Positions 35,556-43,716 of a DNA stretch of 57,723 nucleotides are shown here, piece by piece. The DNA is taken from assembly GCA_020859845.1 (NCBI GenBank), contig JAJBVL010000065.1:14786-72508 (forward strand), given 5' to 3'. The stretch comes from Bacteroidales bacterium. Its GTDB lineage: Bacteria > Bacteroidota > Bacteroidia > Bacteroidales > Muribaculaceae. Numbering within the stretch: position 1 is the first letter of the stretch; each line of letters begins with the position of its first letter. The position numbers and the translations under genes are program-made. The notes under the pieces were generated by a model, which worked only from the letters and a program-made list of their open reading frames with translations, did not search any database and was not told the origin of the DNA.

Positions 35556-35927
35556 TTAGTCCTTCATAAACACAAGGTAGACAGCCAGAATTAGGCAGAG
35601 AAAGGCCGCAAAATGATTCCAGTGGAGGGTTTCCCCTTTGAAAAACACGGTGACAAAGATAGTAAAGATGGTGAGGGTCACCGCTTCCTGTATCACCTTG
35701 AGTTGCATCAGCGAGAAGGGGCCGCCATTGCCTTGAAAACCCATACGATTGGCAGGCACTTGACACGAATATTCGGCCAAGGCAATCCCCCATGAAAAGA
35801 GAATCACCACGAAGAGGGGCCAGCCAGTGGAGATTTTTAGTTCTTGTAGCTTTAGGTGTCCATACCAAGCAAATGTCATGAAGATGTTGGACACTATCAA
35901 TAGGAGGATGGTGTAAATAGCAGTCAT
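35556..35927 (-). CDS. DUF486 (DMT-superfamily) membrane protein
   Basis: A 123-residue protein with four membrane segments and the DUF486 signature (NIFMTFAWYGHLK, EYSCQVPANRMG, SLMQLKVIQE). It is a small relative of drug/metabolite transporters with unknown substrate. The ATG at 35927 is preferred to one at 35978 because the latter lies against the promoter box. It probably forms one transcript with GH3. Confidence 0.85.
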   Translation of the reverse strand: MTAIYTILLLIVSNIFMTFAWYGHLKLQELKISTGWPLFVVILFSWGIALAEYSCQVPANRMGFQGNGGPFSLMQLKVIQEAVTLTIFTIFVTVFFKGETLHWNHFAAFLCLILAVYLVFMKD

Positions 35928-35966
35928 ATTAGAGCATGTTGAGCTTACGTGTAAGCAAAAACTCGG

Positions 35967-35997
35967 CAAAATTAGCAAAAAATATGATTGAAGTCAA
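35967..35997 (-). promoter_or_regulatory. Promoter of DUF486-GH3
   Basis: TAATTTTG (35974-35967) with TTG (35997-35995) 20 bp upstream on the minus strand, about 40 nt before the ATG at 35927. Confidence 0.65.
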
Positions 35998-36027
35998 AAA
36001 TAGGCGTTATGCTCCGAAAAAAAGCAT

Positions 36028-36035
36028 TAATTTTG
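36028..36035 (+). promoter_or_regulatory. -7 promoter box of the pseudokinase gene
   Basis: TAATTTTG at 36028-36035, 24 nt before the ATG at 36060. No clear -33 TTG. It diverges from the DUF486 promoter. Confidence 0.45.
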
Positions 36036-36059
36036 TATCTTACTTGTATATCATAAACA

Positions 36060-36842
36060 ATGAACGACTCTTCACCCCTTAATCCTCAGCCTCCAGCCCA
36101 TCACAAACATCAGCCTGAAGCCGCTGAGAAATGGACCGAAATCGAACACCTCCCCGCCTGGGATGAGGAGTTTTACGACATATATACGGCCAAAAAACAT
36201 GGCAAGTGGGTTATGCTCAAGACCCTCAAAGCGGCCTATAAGGAAGACCCACGATTTCAGGCTATGATCGAAAAGGAGTTTGACGTGAGGTATAATCTTG
36301 CCCACTCCAATATCGTGATGATTAATGATTTCGACTTCATACCTGGCGTAGGTTGGAGCATTATCACGGACGATGTCTACGGCCTTTCGCTACGCAAGCT
36401 CTTGGACGACCATAAAGTGACCGACCATCATCTCCAGCAAGTGACCCATCAGTTGGTAGATGCCATCGATTATATACAGACCAACCATTTGGTCCACTTT
36501 CCCATCCGTCCAGAGACCATCATTTTCACTGAGAATATAGAGAATCTTAAGCTCATCGATGTGGGGTTTGACCAACGCGAGAGCCTCACCCCGGCAGATG
36601 CCGCAGAGGATATACAGCGCTTTGGCGAGGTGTTGACAGCCATCCTTGACGAGCTCCCCGACTCACCCCCACGCCTGCGACGCGTGGCCGAACGCTGCAC
36701 CGATTCACGCCGGCGCTACAAGAATGTCCACGAGCTGAGGATGGCGCTCGCAGGCCGCAGCGACAGCGGTATTCTCGTAGCCATCATAGCTTTCCTCGTG
36801 GTTATGATTGGCCTCTTGGTATGGCTCCGAGTCCATCAGTAA
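36060..36842 (+). CDS. Membrane-anchored protein-kinase-like pseudokinase
   Basis: A 260-residue protein with a Ser/Thr-kinase fold (about 36-235) and one C-terminal membrane helix (about 237-256). The ATP-anchoring Lys54 (VMLK) and a helix-C Glu (near 73) are kept. The catalytic HRD is HFP at 146-148, so the base Asp is lost, and the metal Asn is Thr153. DFG is DVG at 167-169. No glycine-rich loop is clear. It therefore probably binds rather than phosphorylates. The kinase domain faces the cytoplasm. A GNAT gene follows after 51 bp. Confidence 0.8.
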   Translation: MNDSSPLNPQPPAHHKHQPEAAEKWTEIEHLPAWDEEFYDIYTAKKHGKWVMLKTLKAAYKEDPRFQAMIEKEFDVRYNLAHSNIVMINDFDFIPGVGWSIITDDVYGLSLRKLLDDHKVTDHHLQQVTHQLVDAIDYIQTNHLVHFPIRPETIIFTENIENLKLIDVGFDQRESLTPADAAEDIQRFGEVLTAILDELPDSPPRLRRVAERCTDSRRRYKNVHELRMALAGRSDSGILVAIIAFLVVMIGLLVWLRVHQ

Positions 36843-36893
36843 AACTATCCTCTCCTCCCTATCGTTTCTAAAGAAGAAATACCTAACACATTC

Positions 36894-38030
36894 ATGGCAA
36901 CAGTAGAAATTCGCCCCGTTAGCCCCACTAAGCGCGAGATGCGCCGATATTTAGAGTTTGGCATTAGTCTCTACAAAGACAATCCCTACTATGTGCCCCC
37001 GTTGATTATCGACGAGGTGGAGACCTTCCTGCCCAAGGTCAATCCTGCCTTCGACTTCTGCGAAGCACAATCGTTTATGGCCTATCGCGACGGTAAGCCC
37101 GCAGGGGTGATAACGGCTATTATAAATCGCCAGGTCAACGAGCGCACTGGCCGTAAACAAGCCCGATTTGGCTACCTCGAGATGATCGACGACCAAGAGG
37201 TGGTAGATGCTCTCTTCAAGGCTGCCGAGGACTGGGCCCGCTCCAAGGGCATGACCGAGATTATTGGTCCTATGGGCTTCACCGACCTCGACCATGAGGG
37301 TATGCTTGTCGACGGATTTGACGAGTTGGGCACTATGGCCACCATCTACAATCATCCCTATTACCCCAAGCATATGGAACGCATGGGATATGAACGCGAC
37401 ACGGATTGGGTGGAGTTTCGCATGACGGTGCCCGACAAGGTGCCCGACAAGTATCAGCGCATAGCCGACATCGTGCGCCGCAAGTACAATCTCCGCACCC
37501 TCAAATACACCTCACGCTCCAAAATAAAAGCCGACTATGGCGAAGCCCTCTTCAAACTCATCAACGAGGCCTACGACAACCTCTATGGCTATTCTCCATT
37601 GACCGACCGCCAGATACAGTACTATATCAAGAAGTATCTCGGCGTGTTGCGGCTTGAATGTCTATGCCTCATCGTTGACGAACACGACACTCTGGTGGGC
37701 GTGGGCATATCTATCCCTTCTTTTTCGCGCGCCCTGCAAAAAGGCCATGGGCGCCTGTTCCCGATGGGATGGTACCACCTTCTCAAGGCTATGTATAAGC
37801 GCCATAATGAGATAGTCGACCTCATGCTTGTGGCCGTAAAACCCGAGTATCAAAACAAGGGTGTCAACGCCCTGCTCTTCGCCGACTTGCTTCCTGTATA
37901 TATACGCAATGGCTACCGATGGGCCGAAAGCAATCTTGAGCTTGAAGAGAACGCCAGCGTGCAGCTCCAGTGGCAATACTTTGAGCGACGGCAGCATCGC
38001 CGCCGTCGCGCCTATCGCAAGAATCTGTAG
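36894..38030 (+). CDS. GNAT-family N-acetyltransferase-like protein
   Basis: A 378-residue protein with a GNAT-type fold in its C-terminal half (LMLVAVKPEYQNKGVNALLFADLLP, a typical acetyl-CoA loop region, about 300-330). The N-terminal half (EIRPVSPTKREMRRYLEFGISLYKDN) is shared with uncharacterised Bacteroidetes GNAT-related proteins. The substrate is unknown. It sits between the pseudokinase and lipA (6-bp gap). Confidence 0.7.
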   Translation: MATVEIRPVSPTKREMRRYLEFGISLYKDNPYYVPPLIIDEVETFLPKVNPAFDFCEAQSFMAYRDGKPAGVITAIINRQVNERTGRKQARFGYLEMIDDQEVVDALFKAAEDWARSKGMTEIIGPMGFTDLDHEGMLVDGFDELGTMATIYNHPYYPKHMERMGYERDTDWVEFRMTVPDKVPDKYQRIADIVRRKYNLRTLKYTSRSKIKADYGEALFKLINEAYDNLYGYSPLTDRQIQYYIKKYLGVLRLECLCLIVDEHDTLVGVGISIPSFSRALQKGHGRLFPMGWYHLLKAMYKRHNEIVDLMLVAVKPEYQNKGVNALLFADLLPVYIRNGYRWAESNLELEENASVQLQWQYFERRQHRRRRAYRKNL

Positions 38031-38036
38031 TGGTTT

Positions 38037-38903
38037 ATGATACATTCCTCACCTTCCGGCTATAAGCGCAAGCCCCAGTGGCTGCGCATCAAGCTCCCTA
38101 ATGCTCTTGACGCTGCTCGCGTGGTAAAGCTTCTCAATCAGAAGAATATCCACACGATATGCACCAGCGGCATGTGTCCCAATCGAGGCGAATGTTGGGG
38201 AGCGGGCACTGCTACGTTCATGATTGGTGGCAATATCTGCACTCGCCGTTGTCGTTTCTGCAACGTCACTCATGGTCGTCCCTTGCCTCTCGAGGAAAGC
38301 GAAATTGACAACATAGTGCAGGCTATCCGTGAATTGGGCCTTCGTCATGTGGTGATTACCTCGGTGGATCGCGACGACCTCCCCGATCTTGGTGCTGGCC
38401 ATTGGGTTAAAACCATCCGCAGGGTGAAAGAGGAGTGTCCCGGAGTGACGATGGAGGTTCTCATACCCGACTTCCAAGGGCGCTTGGATCTCGTCGACGC
38501 GGTGATTGATGCAGGGCCCGAAGTCATCTCCCACAATCTGGAGACCGTGCGTCGCCTCACCCCCGAGGTGCGTACCCATGCCACCTACGACACCTCACTG
38601 CGTGTCCTGGAGCATATTGCTCGTCGGGGCGTGAGAGCTAAGAGCGGCATTATGCTCGGTCTGGGCGAGACGTCTGAGGAGATCCTCCAGACGATGGACG
38701 ATCTTCGCGCCGTGGGCTGCGAGGTTATGACCATAGGTCAGTATCTACAGCCTACCCCTGAGAATTATCCTCTCCAGGAGTATATCACTCCAGAGGCTTT
38801 TGAGGAGTATGGTCGCATCGGCCTTGACAAGGGCTTTGCTTTCGTGGAGAGTTCACCGCTGGTGCGCTCCAGTTATCACGCCGATCGCCATGTGCGCCGT
38901 TAG
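38037..38903 (+). CDS. lipA: Lipoyl synthase
   Basis: A 288-residue radical-SAM enzyme that inserts two sulfurs into octanoyl groups on lipoyl domains. The auxiliary cluster ligands are Cys42, Cys47 and Cys53 (CTSGMCPNRGEC). The radical-SAM CxxxCxxC is Cys68, Cys72 and Cys75 (CTRRCRFC). The C-terminal RSSYHAD supplies the auxiliary-cluster serine. Length is normal. It overlaps lipB by 14 bp, so the two steps of lipoate assembly are coupled. Confidence 0.96.
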   Translation: MIHSSPSGYKRKPQWLRIKLPNALDAARVVKLLNQKNIHTICTSGMCPNRGECWGAGTATFMIGGNICTRRCRFCNVTHGRPLPLEESEIDNIVQAIRELGLRHVVITSVDRDDLPDLGAGHWVKTIRRVKEECPGVTMEVLIPDFQGRLDLVDAVIDAGPEVISHNLETVRRLTPEVRTHATYDTSLRVLEHIARRGVRAKSGIMLGLGETSEEILQTMDDLRAVGCEVMTIGQYLQPTPENYPLQEYITPEAFEEYGRIGLDKGFAFVESSPLVRSSYHADRHVRR

Positions 38904-39597
38904 TCAACAGCCTAAGATAATTGATTGTGGCCTCGTGGCTTACCGCGAGATGTGGGCGCGTCAACGCAAGCTATTCGACCGCTTGGTAGCGGCCAGCCAC
39001 GATGGCCAGATGCTTGATGAGGAGACAGTCTTTCTGGTGGAGCACCCTCCCGTCTACACCCTTGGGCGCCATGCCCATCGCGAGAACGTGCTCTGGAGCG
39101 CCGAGCATCTGGCACGCGAAGGCATGGAGGTAGTGGAGATAGAGCGCGGTGGCGACGTCACGTTTCATGGCCCTGGCCAACTGGTGGTCTACCCCATCAT
39201 TTACCTCAATCGGCATCACCTGGGAGTAAAATCCTATGTGGACCTACTTGAGCAGGCAGTCATCGATCTCTTGGCCCTCTATGGCATTCAAGGTGAGCGC
39301 GACGAGGGAGCCACTGGGGTGTGGATAGAGCCCTCCACCCCGCGTGCACGCAAGATTAGCGCCATCGGAGTGAAGTGTAGCCGCTTCGTCACGATGCACG
39401 GCCTTTCGCTCAACGTAGATGTCGACCTCAGTTGCTTCCACGCCATCAATCCTTGCGGGTTCACCGACCGAGGCGTCACCTCCCTGGCCGTTGAGCTCTC
39501 CCAAGCGGGAACTCCTTGTCCCTCCATGGCCGAGATCAAGACCAAGTTCTCCGAAATCTTTCTCAACCTTCTTGCCCATAAACCATCCCCATTATAA
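38890..39597 (+). CDS. lipB: Octanoyltransferase
   Basis: A 235-residue LipB that moves octanoyl from acyl carrier protein to lipoyl domains. Motifs are RGGDVTFHGPGQLVVYPI (about 86-103), GVKCSRFVTMHGLSLNV with Lys162, and HAINPCG with the acyl-accepting Cys189. The ATG at 38890 matches the family N-terminus; the frame is open further upstream, but only inside lipA. Confidence 0.94.
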   Translation: MCAVSQQPKIIDCGLVAYREMWARQRKLFDRLVAASHDGQMLDEETVFLVEHPPVYTLGRHAHRENVLWSAEHLAREGMEVVEIERGGDVTFHGPGQLVVYPIIYLNRHHLGVKSYVDLLEQAVIDLLALYGIQGERDEGATGVWIEPSTPRARKISAIGVKCSRFVTMHGLSLNVDVDLSCFHAINPCGFTDRGVTSLAVELSQAGTPCPSMAEIKTKFSEIFLNLLAHKPSPL

Positions 39598-39780
39598 TCA
39601 AACTGTAACATTTAGTTTTTATAAAAATCAAATTAGTCCTCTTTTTGGTTTTTGCAAAAACTAAAATCAAGATTGGCGCCACCAACAAGATACCTCTCTG
39701 GGTGTTTGGGTTGCTGTACTGAAGAATTTTTTAGAGCTATCGATGTAACAAATCTTGAGATTTTGGGTCTTCTATTATGA

Positions 39781-40287
39781 ATGGACATCAAAACGTTTGA
39801 ACATATGGCCCGCCAACTCAGCCCCTCCATCATGGCCTTCTGCTTGCGCCTCTGCCGCGCGCGCGAGGAGGCGGAGGACCTCTATCAGGAGACGATGCTT
39901 AAGATGTGGCGCCACCGCGACCACCTCGATGAGTATAAGAGCCTGGAGGCCTTGGCCAAGGTCATAGCTCGCAACACCGCCATCAACCAAGCACGCAGCG
40001 GTGGCGTGGTCACGGTGGCTCTCGATGTGGCCATGGAGATTCCCAGCCATCTGCCTGCGCCTGACCAAGCCTTGATTGAGGCCGACGAAGAGGCCGAGAC
40101 TGATGCTCTCCTTCGCCAGCTGCCAGAAGCCCAACGCACCATCTTGGAGCTGCGCCATCACCAAGGCCTCGACAACGCCGAGATTGCTGCCCTGCTTTGT
40201 TGCCCCGAGGGGCGTGTGCGCACCACCCTCAGCCGCGCCCGTCAGCGCATACGTCAACTTTATCTCTCATGCAACACCGACCATTGA
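39781..40287 (+). CDS. ECF-type RNA polymerase sigma factor
   Basis: A 168-residue sigma-70 family member of the ECF class. Region 2 is about 10-70 (FCLRLCRAREEAEDLYQETMLKMWRHRD). Region 4 is about 110-160 (LRHHQGLDNAEIAALLCCPEGRVRTTLSRARQRIRQLY). It should direct a small regulon, often with a membrane anti-sigma; the next gene is the candidate. Upstream, 39598-39780 holds the palindrome GTTTTTGCAAAAAC near 39649-39662, but no TAnnTTTG box. Confidence 0.9.
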   Translation: MDIKTFEHMARQLSPSIMAFCLRLCRAREEAEDLYQETMLKMWRHRDHLDEYKSLEALAKVIARNTAINQARSGGVVTVALDVAMEIPSHLPAPDQALIEADEEAETDALLRQLPEAQRTILELRHHQGLDNAEIAALLCCPEGRVRTTLSRARQRIRQLYLSCNTDH

Positions 40288-40288
40288 T

Positions 40289-40891
40289 ATGAAACACGAC
40301 AACCATACACCACTCAATCTTTCTGAGCCACAGGCTCGCTCTCTGCTCGAGCGCTACTACGACGGCTCTACCACTCCCGCCGAGGAGGCTGCCTTGACAG
40401 CCTACCTCTCTCAGCCGGGCCTTCCCGCCGACCTTGCTCTTGAAGGAGCGATTCTCGGGTGGACGGCTGAGGTTTTTGAGGCTCCAAAAACAGATACTCC
40501 AAAGGGGCAAAGGGGTAAAGGGGCAGGGCTCACCTGGCGACAGTGGGCGCGACGCTTGTCGGTGGCCGCAGCCATCGCCGTCTTGGCCACGGCCTTCACG
40601 CTCTTCATCTCGCGCGAGGCACGCCTCCAGCAACTTTATGCCCAGTATGAAGGCAGCTACGTGATTCGCGACGGCAAGAAAATCACCGATATCTCAGAGA
40701 TTCTCCCCGACCTTTTGGCTGCCGAGCAGCTCTCCCAGCGCTTAGAGCTCTACGAGATGACTCATGAGCCAGTGATACCGGAGATAGAAGTGCCTGAGCC
40801 AGCTGAGATTCTAACCCTCGAAGAAATCCTTACTGAGGAAATCGCCGACCCTCAACAACGACAATTAGTGATTGACAATCTAGCAAAATAA
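40289..40891 (+). CDS. Single-span membrane protein, candidate anti-sigma factor
   Basis: A 200-residue protein. A cytoplasmic part (about 1-85) includes LLERYYDGSTTPAEEAALTAYL, like the N-terminal segments of FecR-type anti-sigma factors. One membrane helix follows (about 92-112), then an acidic periplasmic part (about 115-200). No zinc HxxxCxxC motif is present. It starts one base after the sigma-factor stop, which implies coupling. Near 40500-40526 an AAAGGGGC-type repeat codes the linker TPKGQRGKGAG. The function is inferred from position. Confidence 0.6.
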   Translation: MKHDNHTPLNLSEPQARSLLERYYDGSTTPAEEAALTAYLSQPGLPADLALEGAILGWTAEVFEAPKTDTPKGQRGKGAGLTWRQWARRLSVAAAIAVLATAFTLFISREARLQQLYAQYEGSYVIRDGKKITDISEILPDLLAAEQLSQRLELYEMTHEPVIPEIEVPEPAEILTLEEILTEEIADPQQRQLVIDNLAK

Positions 40892-40929
40892 ACATCCTAA
40901 ACAGTAACCCATCCCCACCTCTACGCCAC

Positions 40930-41364
40930 ATGATAAAACTATTTACCCGCCTTGCGCTTCTGAGCATCATGATGCTTGGAGCCATCCCTGGCCTAAAGGC
41001 CCAGCAAGCTCTGATTGACGCTGTCACCGAGCTATCGCAACGCGATGGCGTCAACGCTACCTCGACCGTCAAACGCGACCCTGTGTCGCATGATCTTATC
41101 TCCAAGACTCTCACCGTCTGGATTACCACACAAGCCGATTGGGAAAAACTGAAGAAGCTAATGGTGCAAGAAAGTTCCAAGGCCGAATCCTATCAGGTGG
41201 TCAACAACGTCACTTATACTGCCAAGTTTGAAGAAGGCCAACAGAATATTAGTGTGACGCTGATGAAACAGGGTTCAAATAAGAAACCAATATTACCCTT
41301 GATAGCCGCTGAAGAACCTAAGGATGCCGAGGGTATGATAGTGGTCAAAATTACCTCGCGTTAA
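40930..41364 (+). CDS. Exported protein of the ECF locus (DUF5024-like)
   Basis: A 144-residue protein with a cleavable signal peptide (MIKLFTRLALLSIMMLGAIPGLKA, cleavage near 24) and a small body after it. I do not recognise it firmly; it has the look of Bacteroides DUF5024 or similar short periplasmic proteins near ECF sigma genes. It resembles the next gene in layout (ALIDAVTEL versus ALIEPYCQT, and a central Lys/Glu helix), so the two may be distant paralogues. Confidence 0.6.
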   Translation: MIKLFTRLALLSIMMLGAIPGLKAQQALIDAVTELSQRDGVNATSTVKRDPVSHDLISKTLTVWITTQADWEKLKKLMVQESSKAESYQVVNNVTYTAKFEEGQQNISVTLMKQGSNKKPILPLIAAEEPKDAEGMIVVKITSR

Positions 41365-41401
41365 CCTCTCCCATCGTTCAACTATTTAGCATTTTCTTCG
41401 T

Positions 41402-41929
41402 ATGTTTACGCTCCGCAACCTTTTAGTAAGCCTGTTGCTTCTGCTTGCCACCCTATGCTTCGCTCAGTCGCCAGCCCATGCTCTAATCGAACCTTATTGC
41501 CAGACCGAAGGGCGAAAATTCCTCTCTTCAGTAATCAAAGAAGATGATGGTTCTTTCGGGTCCAAGCGTCTCATAGTGGCCCTCTCGTTTGAAGAGGCCA
41601 AGGCTCTGCTACAAGAGCTTCTGAAGCTTCAGGATGAAGCCATGATGGCAGAGAATCTCTCCAACAAACTCTTGAAAATGAGATTTGAAGGGGAGCAAAA
41701 CGGGCAATACCTCACCACATTTGTCACTCTCGTGATGGATCTTACATCCCCGGAGGCCAAGGGGAGTGTATGGACAACCGATGGTTTTAGCAACTATCCA
41801 GCGCAAGTAGAGATTGTTACCCACGCCTCTGAGGCCTCCCAACCCTCCAAAAAATCCAAGAAATCCTCTACCTCCACTGATTCCGAAGTCCCCGACATCT
41901 TCCAAAACACCTCCTCCACCACCTTCTGA
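41402..41929 (+). CDS. Second exported protein of the ECF locus
   Basis: A 175-residue protein with a signal peptide (about 1-27), a folded part up to about 145, and a Ser/Lys/Thr-rich tail (SKKSKKSSTSTDSE). No family is recognised. Its size and order of elements parallel the preceding gene, 37 bp upstream. Both may be targets or parts of the sigma-factor signalling unit. Confidence 0.6.
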   Translation: MFTLRNLLVSLLLLLATLCFAQSPAHALIEPYCQTEGRKFLSSVIKEDDGSFGSKRLIVALSFEEAKALLQELLKLQDEAMMAENLSNKLLKMRFEGEQNGQYLTTFVTLVMDLTSPEAKGSVWTTDGFSNYPAQVEIVTHASEASQPSKKSKKSSTSTDSEVPDIFQNTSSTTF

Positions 41930-41940
41930 CCCCAATCCTC

Positions 41941-42081
41941 CCCGTTATCCACCCCGCTACCCCATTGGGGCAGTCATCCATCTCACTACCCCGTATCCAC
42001 CCCGCTACCCCGTAGAGGTAGTTCCAATTAGCATTAGATCGTAAACCTACCCCCTTCCGACGCCCTCGGCGTCGGAAGGGG
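41941..42081. repeat. Composite hairpin element upstream of the leucine operon
   Basis: Two tandem 48-bp units begin at TATCCACCCCGCTACCCC (41946 and 41994). The second contains the palindrome TACC-CCGTAGA-GGTA, followed by TTCCAATTAG (42022-42031) and CTACCCCC. A perfect 14-bp hairpin, CCCCTTCCGACGCC (42051-42064) with 42068-42081, ends it. The order matches the left arm and central hairpin of the element at 1-308. The hairpin, followed by CTGCTTTTGG, can terminate the ECF-locus transcript. Confidence 0.75.
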
Positions 42082-42156
42082 CTGCTTTTGGTAACATATT
42101 GTAGGGATTATTGGCGCTTTTTATGAATTTTGTTTCTCTGACTGCAAAAAAGATAG

Positions 42157-42164
42157 TAATTTTG
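42157..42164 (+). promoter_or_regulatory. -7 promoter box of the leucine operon
   Basis: TAATTTTG at 42157-42164, 37 nt before the leuA ATG (42201). The -33 position reads TTC rather than TTG. No leader peptide rich in Leu codons or T-box was seen in this short leader. Confidence 0.5.
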
Positions 42165-42200
42165 CAGCTTGAATCACTGTAAGTATATTTAAATGTCTAT

Positions 42201-43697
42201 ATGAGCGACCGACTATTTATCTTTGATACCACTCTCCGCGACGGGGAGCAGGTGCCGGGATGCCAACTCAACACCGTAGAGAAGATCCAAGTGGCCAAGG
42301 CCCTTGAGGAGCTCGGCGTTGACGTCATTGAAGCTGGCTTCCCCGTCTCCAGCCCGGGCGACTTCAACTCGGTGGTGGAGATATCGCGCGCCGTCACTTG
42401 GCCCACTATCTGTGCCCTCACGCGCGCCGTAGAAAACGACATCCGTGTGGCCGCTGAAGCCCTACAATATGCCAAGCGCAAACGTATCCACACTGGCATT
42501 GGCACCAGCGACTACCACATACGCTATAAGTTCAACTCCAACCGCGAAGAAATCCTTGAGCGCGCCGCCGCTTGTGTGCGCTACGCCAAGAAGTTTGTCG
42601 AGGACGTGCAGTTTTACGCCGAGGACGCTGGCCGCACCGACAACGAATACCTGGCCCGCGTCATCCAAGCCGTGGTCAACGAAGGAGCCACCGTAGTGAA
42701 TATTCCCGACACCACCGGCTACTGTCTCCCCAGCGAGTTTGGCGAGAAAATCAAGTATCTGATGGAGCATGTGGATGGTATCCACAAGGTGACCATCGCC
42801 ACCCACTGCCATAACGACCTCGGTATGGCCACTGCCAACACCATGAGCGGCGTCATTAACGGCGCACGCCAAGCCGAGGTGACAATCAACGGCATCGGCG
42901 AACGCGCTGGCAACACCTCGCTCGAGGAGGTAGTGATGATATGCCGTAGCCATAAGGAACTGGGTATCGACACCAATATCAACTCCACCAAGATTGCAGG
43001 CCTGAGCCGCATGGTGTCGAGCCTCATGAACATGCCTGTTCAGCCCAACAAGGCTATCGTGGGCCGCAACGCCTTTGCCCACTCCAGCGGCATCCATCAG
43101 GATGGAGTGCTCAAGAATCGCGAGAGCTACGAGATTATCGACCCCAAGGATGTGGGCATCGATGAAAACTCAATCGTGCTCACCGCTCGCAGCGGTCGCG
43201 CTGCTCTGAAGCATCGTCTCCACGTGCTCGGCGTTGACCTCGACAAGGATCAGCTCGACAAGGCTTACGAGTCATTCCTCAAGCTTGCCGACCGCAAGAA
43301 GGAGATCAACGACGACGACATCCTCATGCTCGCTGGCCGCCACCATATGGCCAACCATCGCATCAAGCTCGACTTCCTGCAAGTCACGTCGGGCGTAGGG
43401 CTGCGCTCAGTAGCCAGCGTGGGGCTCGACATCGCCGGGGAGAAGTTTGAGGCTTGCGCATCGGGCAACGGCCCTGTTGATGCTGCCATCACTGCCATTA
43501 AGCAGATTATCCATCGCCAGATGCTCGTCAAGGAATTTCTTATCCAAGCCATCAACAAGGGGAGCAACGATGTGGGCAAGGTGCATATGACCGTAGAGTA
43601 TGACAACCGTCCCTATTATGGATTCTCGGCCAATACCGACATCGTGGCTGCCAGCGCCGAGGCTTTCATTGACGCCATCAACAAATTCATCCGCTAA
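42201..43697 (+). CDS. leuA: 2-isopropylmalate synthase
   Basis: A 498-residue LeuA, which joins acetyl-CoA to 2-oxoisovalerate. The catalytic domain starts with [15 protein letters not shown]. The metal site is in [17 protein letters not shown], and [17 protein letters not shown] follows. The regulatory LeuA_dimer domain (about 385-498) contains the conserved [10 protein letters not shown] motif, so leucine feedback is expected. It is the first gene of leuA-leuC-leuD-leuA2-leuB. Confidence 0.95.
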   Translation: MSDRLFIFDTTLRDGEQVPGCQLNTVEKIQVAKALEELGVDVIEAGFPVSSPGDFNSVVEISRAVTWPTICALTRAVENDIRVAAEALQYAKRKRIHTGIGTSDYHIRYKFNSNREEILERAAACVRYAKKFVEDVQFYAEDAGRTDNEYLARVIQAVVNEGATVVNIPDTTGYCLPSEFGEKIKYLMEHVDGIHKVTIATHCHNDLGMATANTMSGVINGARQAEVTINGIGERAGNTSLEEVVMICRSHKELGIDTNINSTKIAGLSRMVSSLMNMPVQPNKAIVGRNAFAHSSGIHQDGVLKNRESYEIIDPKDVGIDENSIVLTARSGRAALKHRLHVLGVDLDKDQLDKAYESFLKLADRKKEINDDDILMLAGRHHMANHRIKLDFLQVTSGVGLRSVASVGLDIAGEKFEACASGNGPVDAAITAIKQIIHRQMLVKEFLIQAINKGSNDVGKVHMTVEYDNRPYYGFSANTDIVAASAEAFIDAINKFIR

Positions 43698-43716
43698 AGT
43701 TTACTTACACACATAT

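Noticed and set aside
38800-38889. Longer N-terminus for lipB
   Set aside because: It lies wholly inside lipA in another frame; ATG 38890 begins the conserved part.
42060-42200. Leader-peptide or T-box control of the leucine operon
   Set aside because: The region between the promoter box and leuA is about 37 nt with no Leu-codon run, T-box motif or antiterminator pair.
43600-43716. Longer N-terminus for leuC reaching into leuA
   Set aside because: The added residues overlap leuA coding sequence in another frame and do not look like LeuC. ATG 43717 gives the standard family start.
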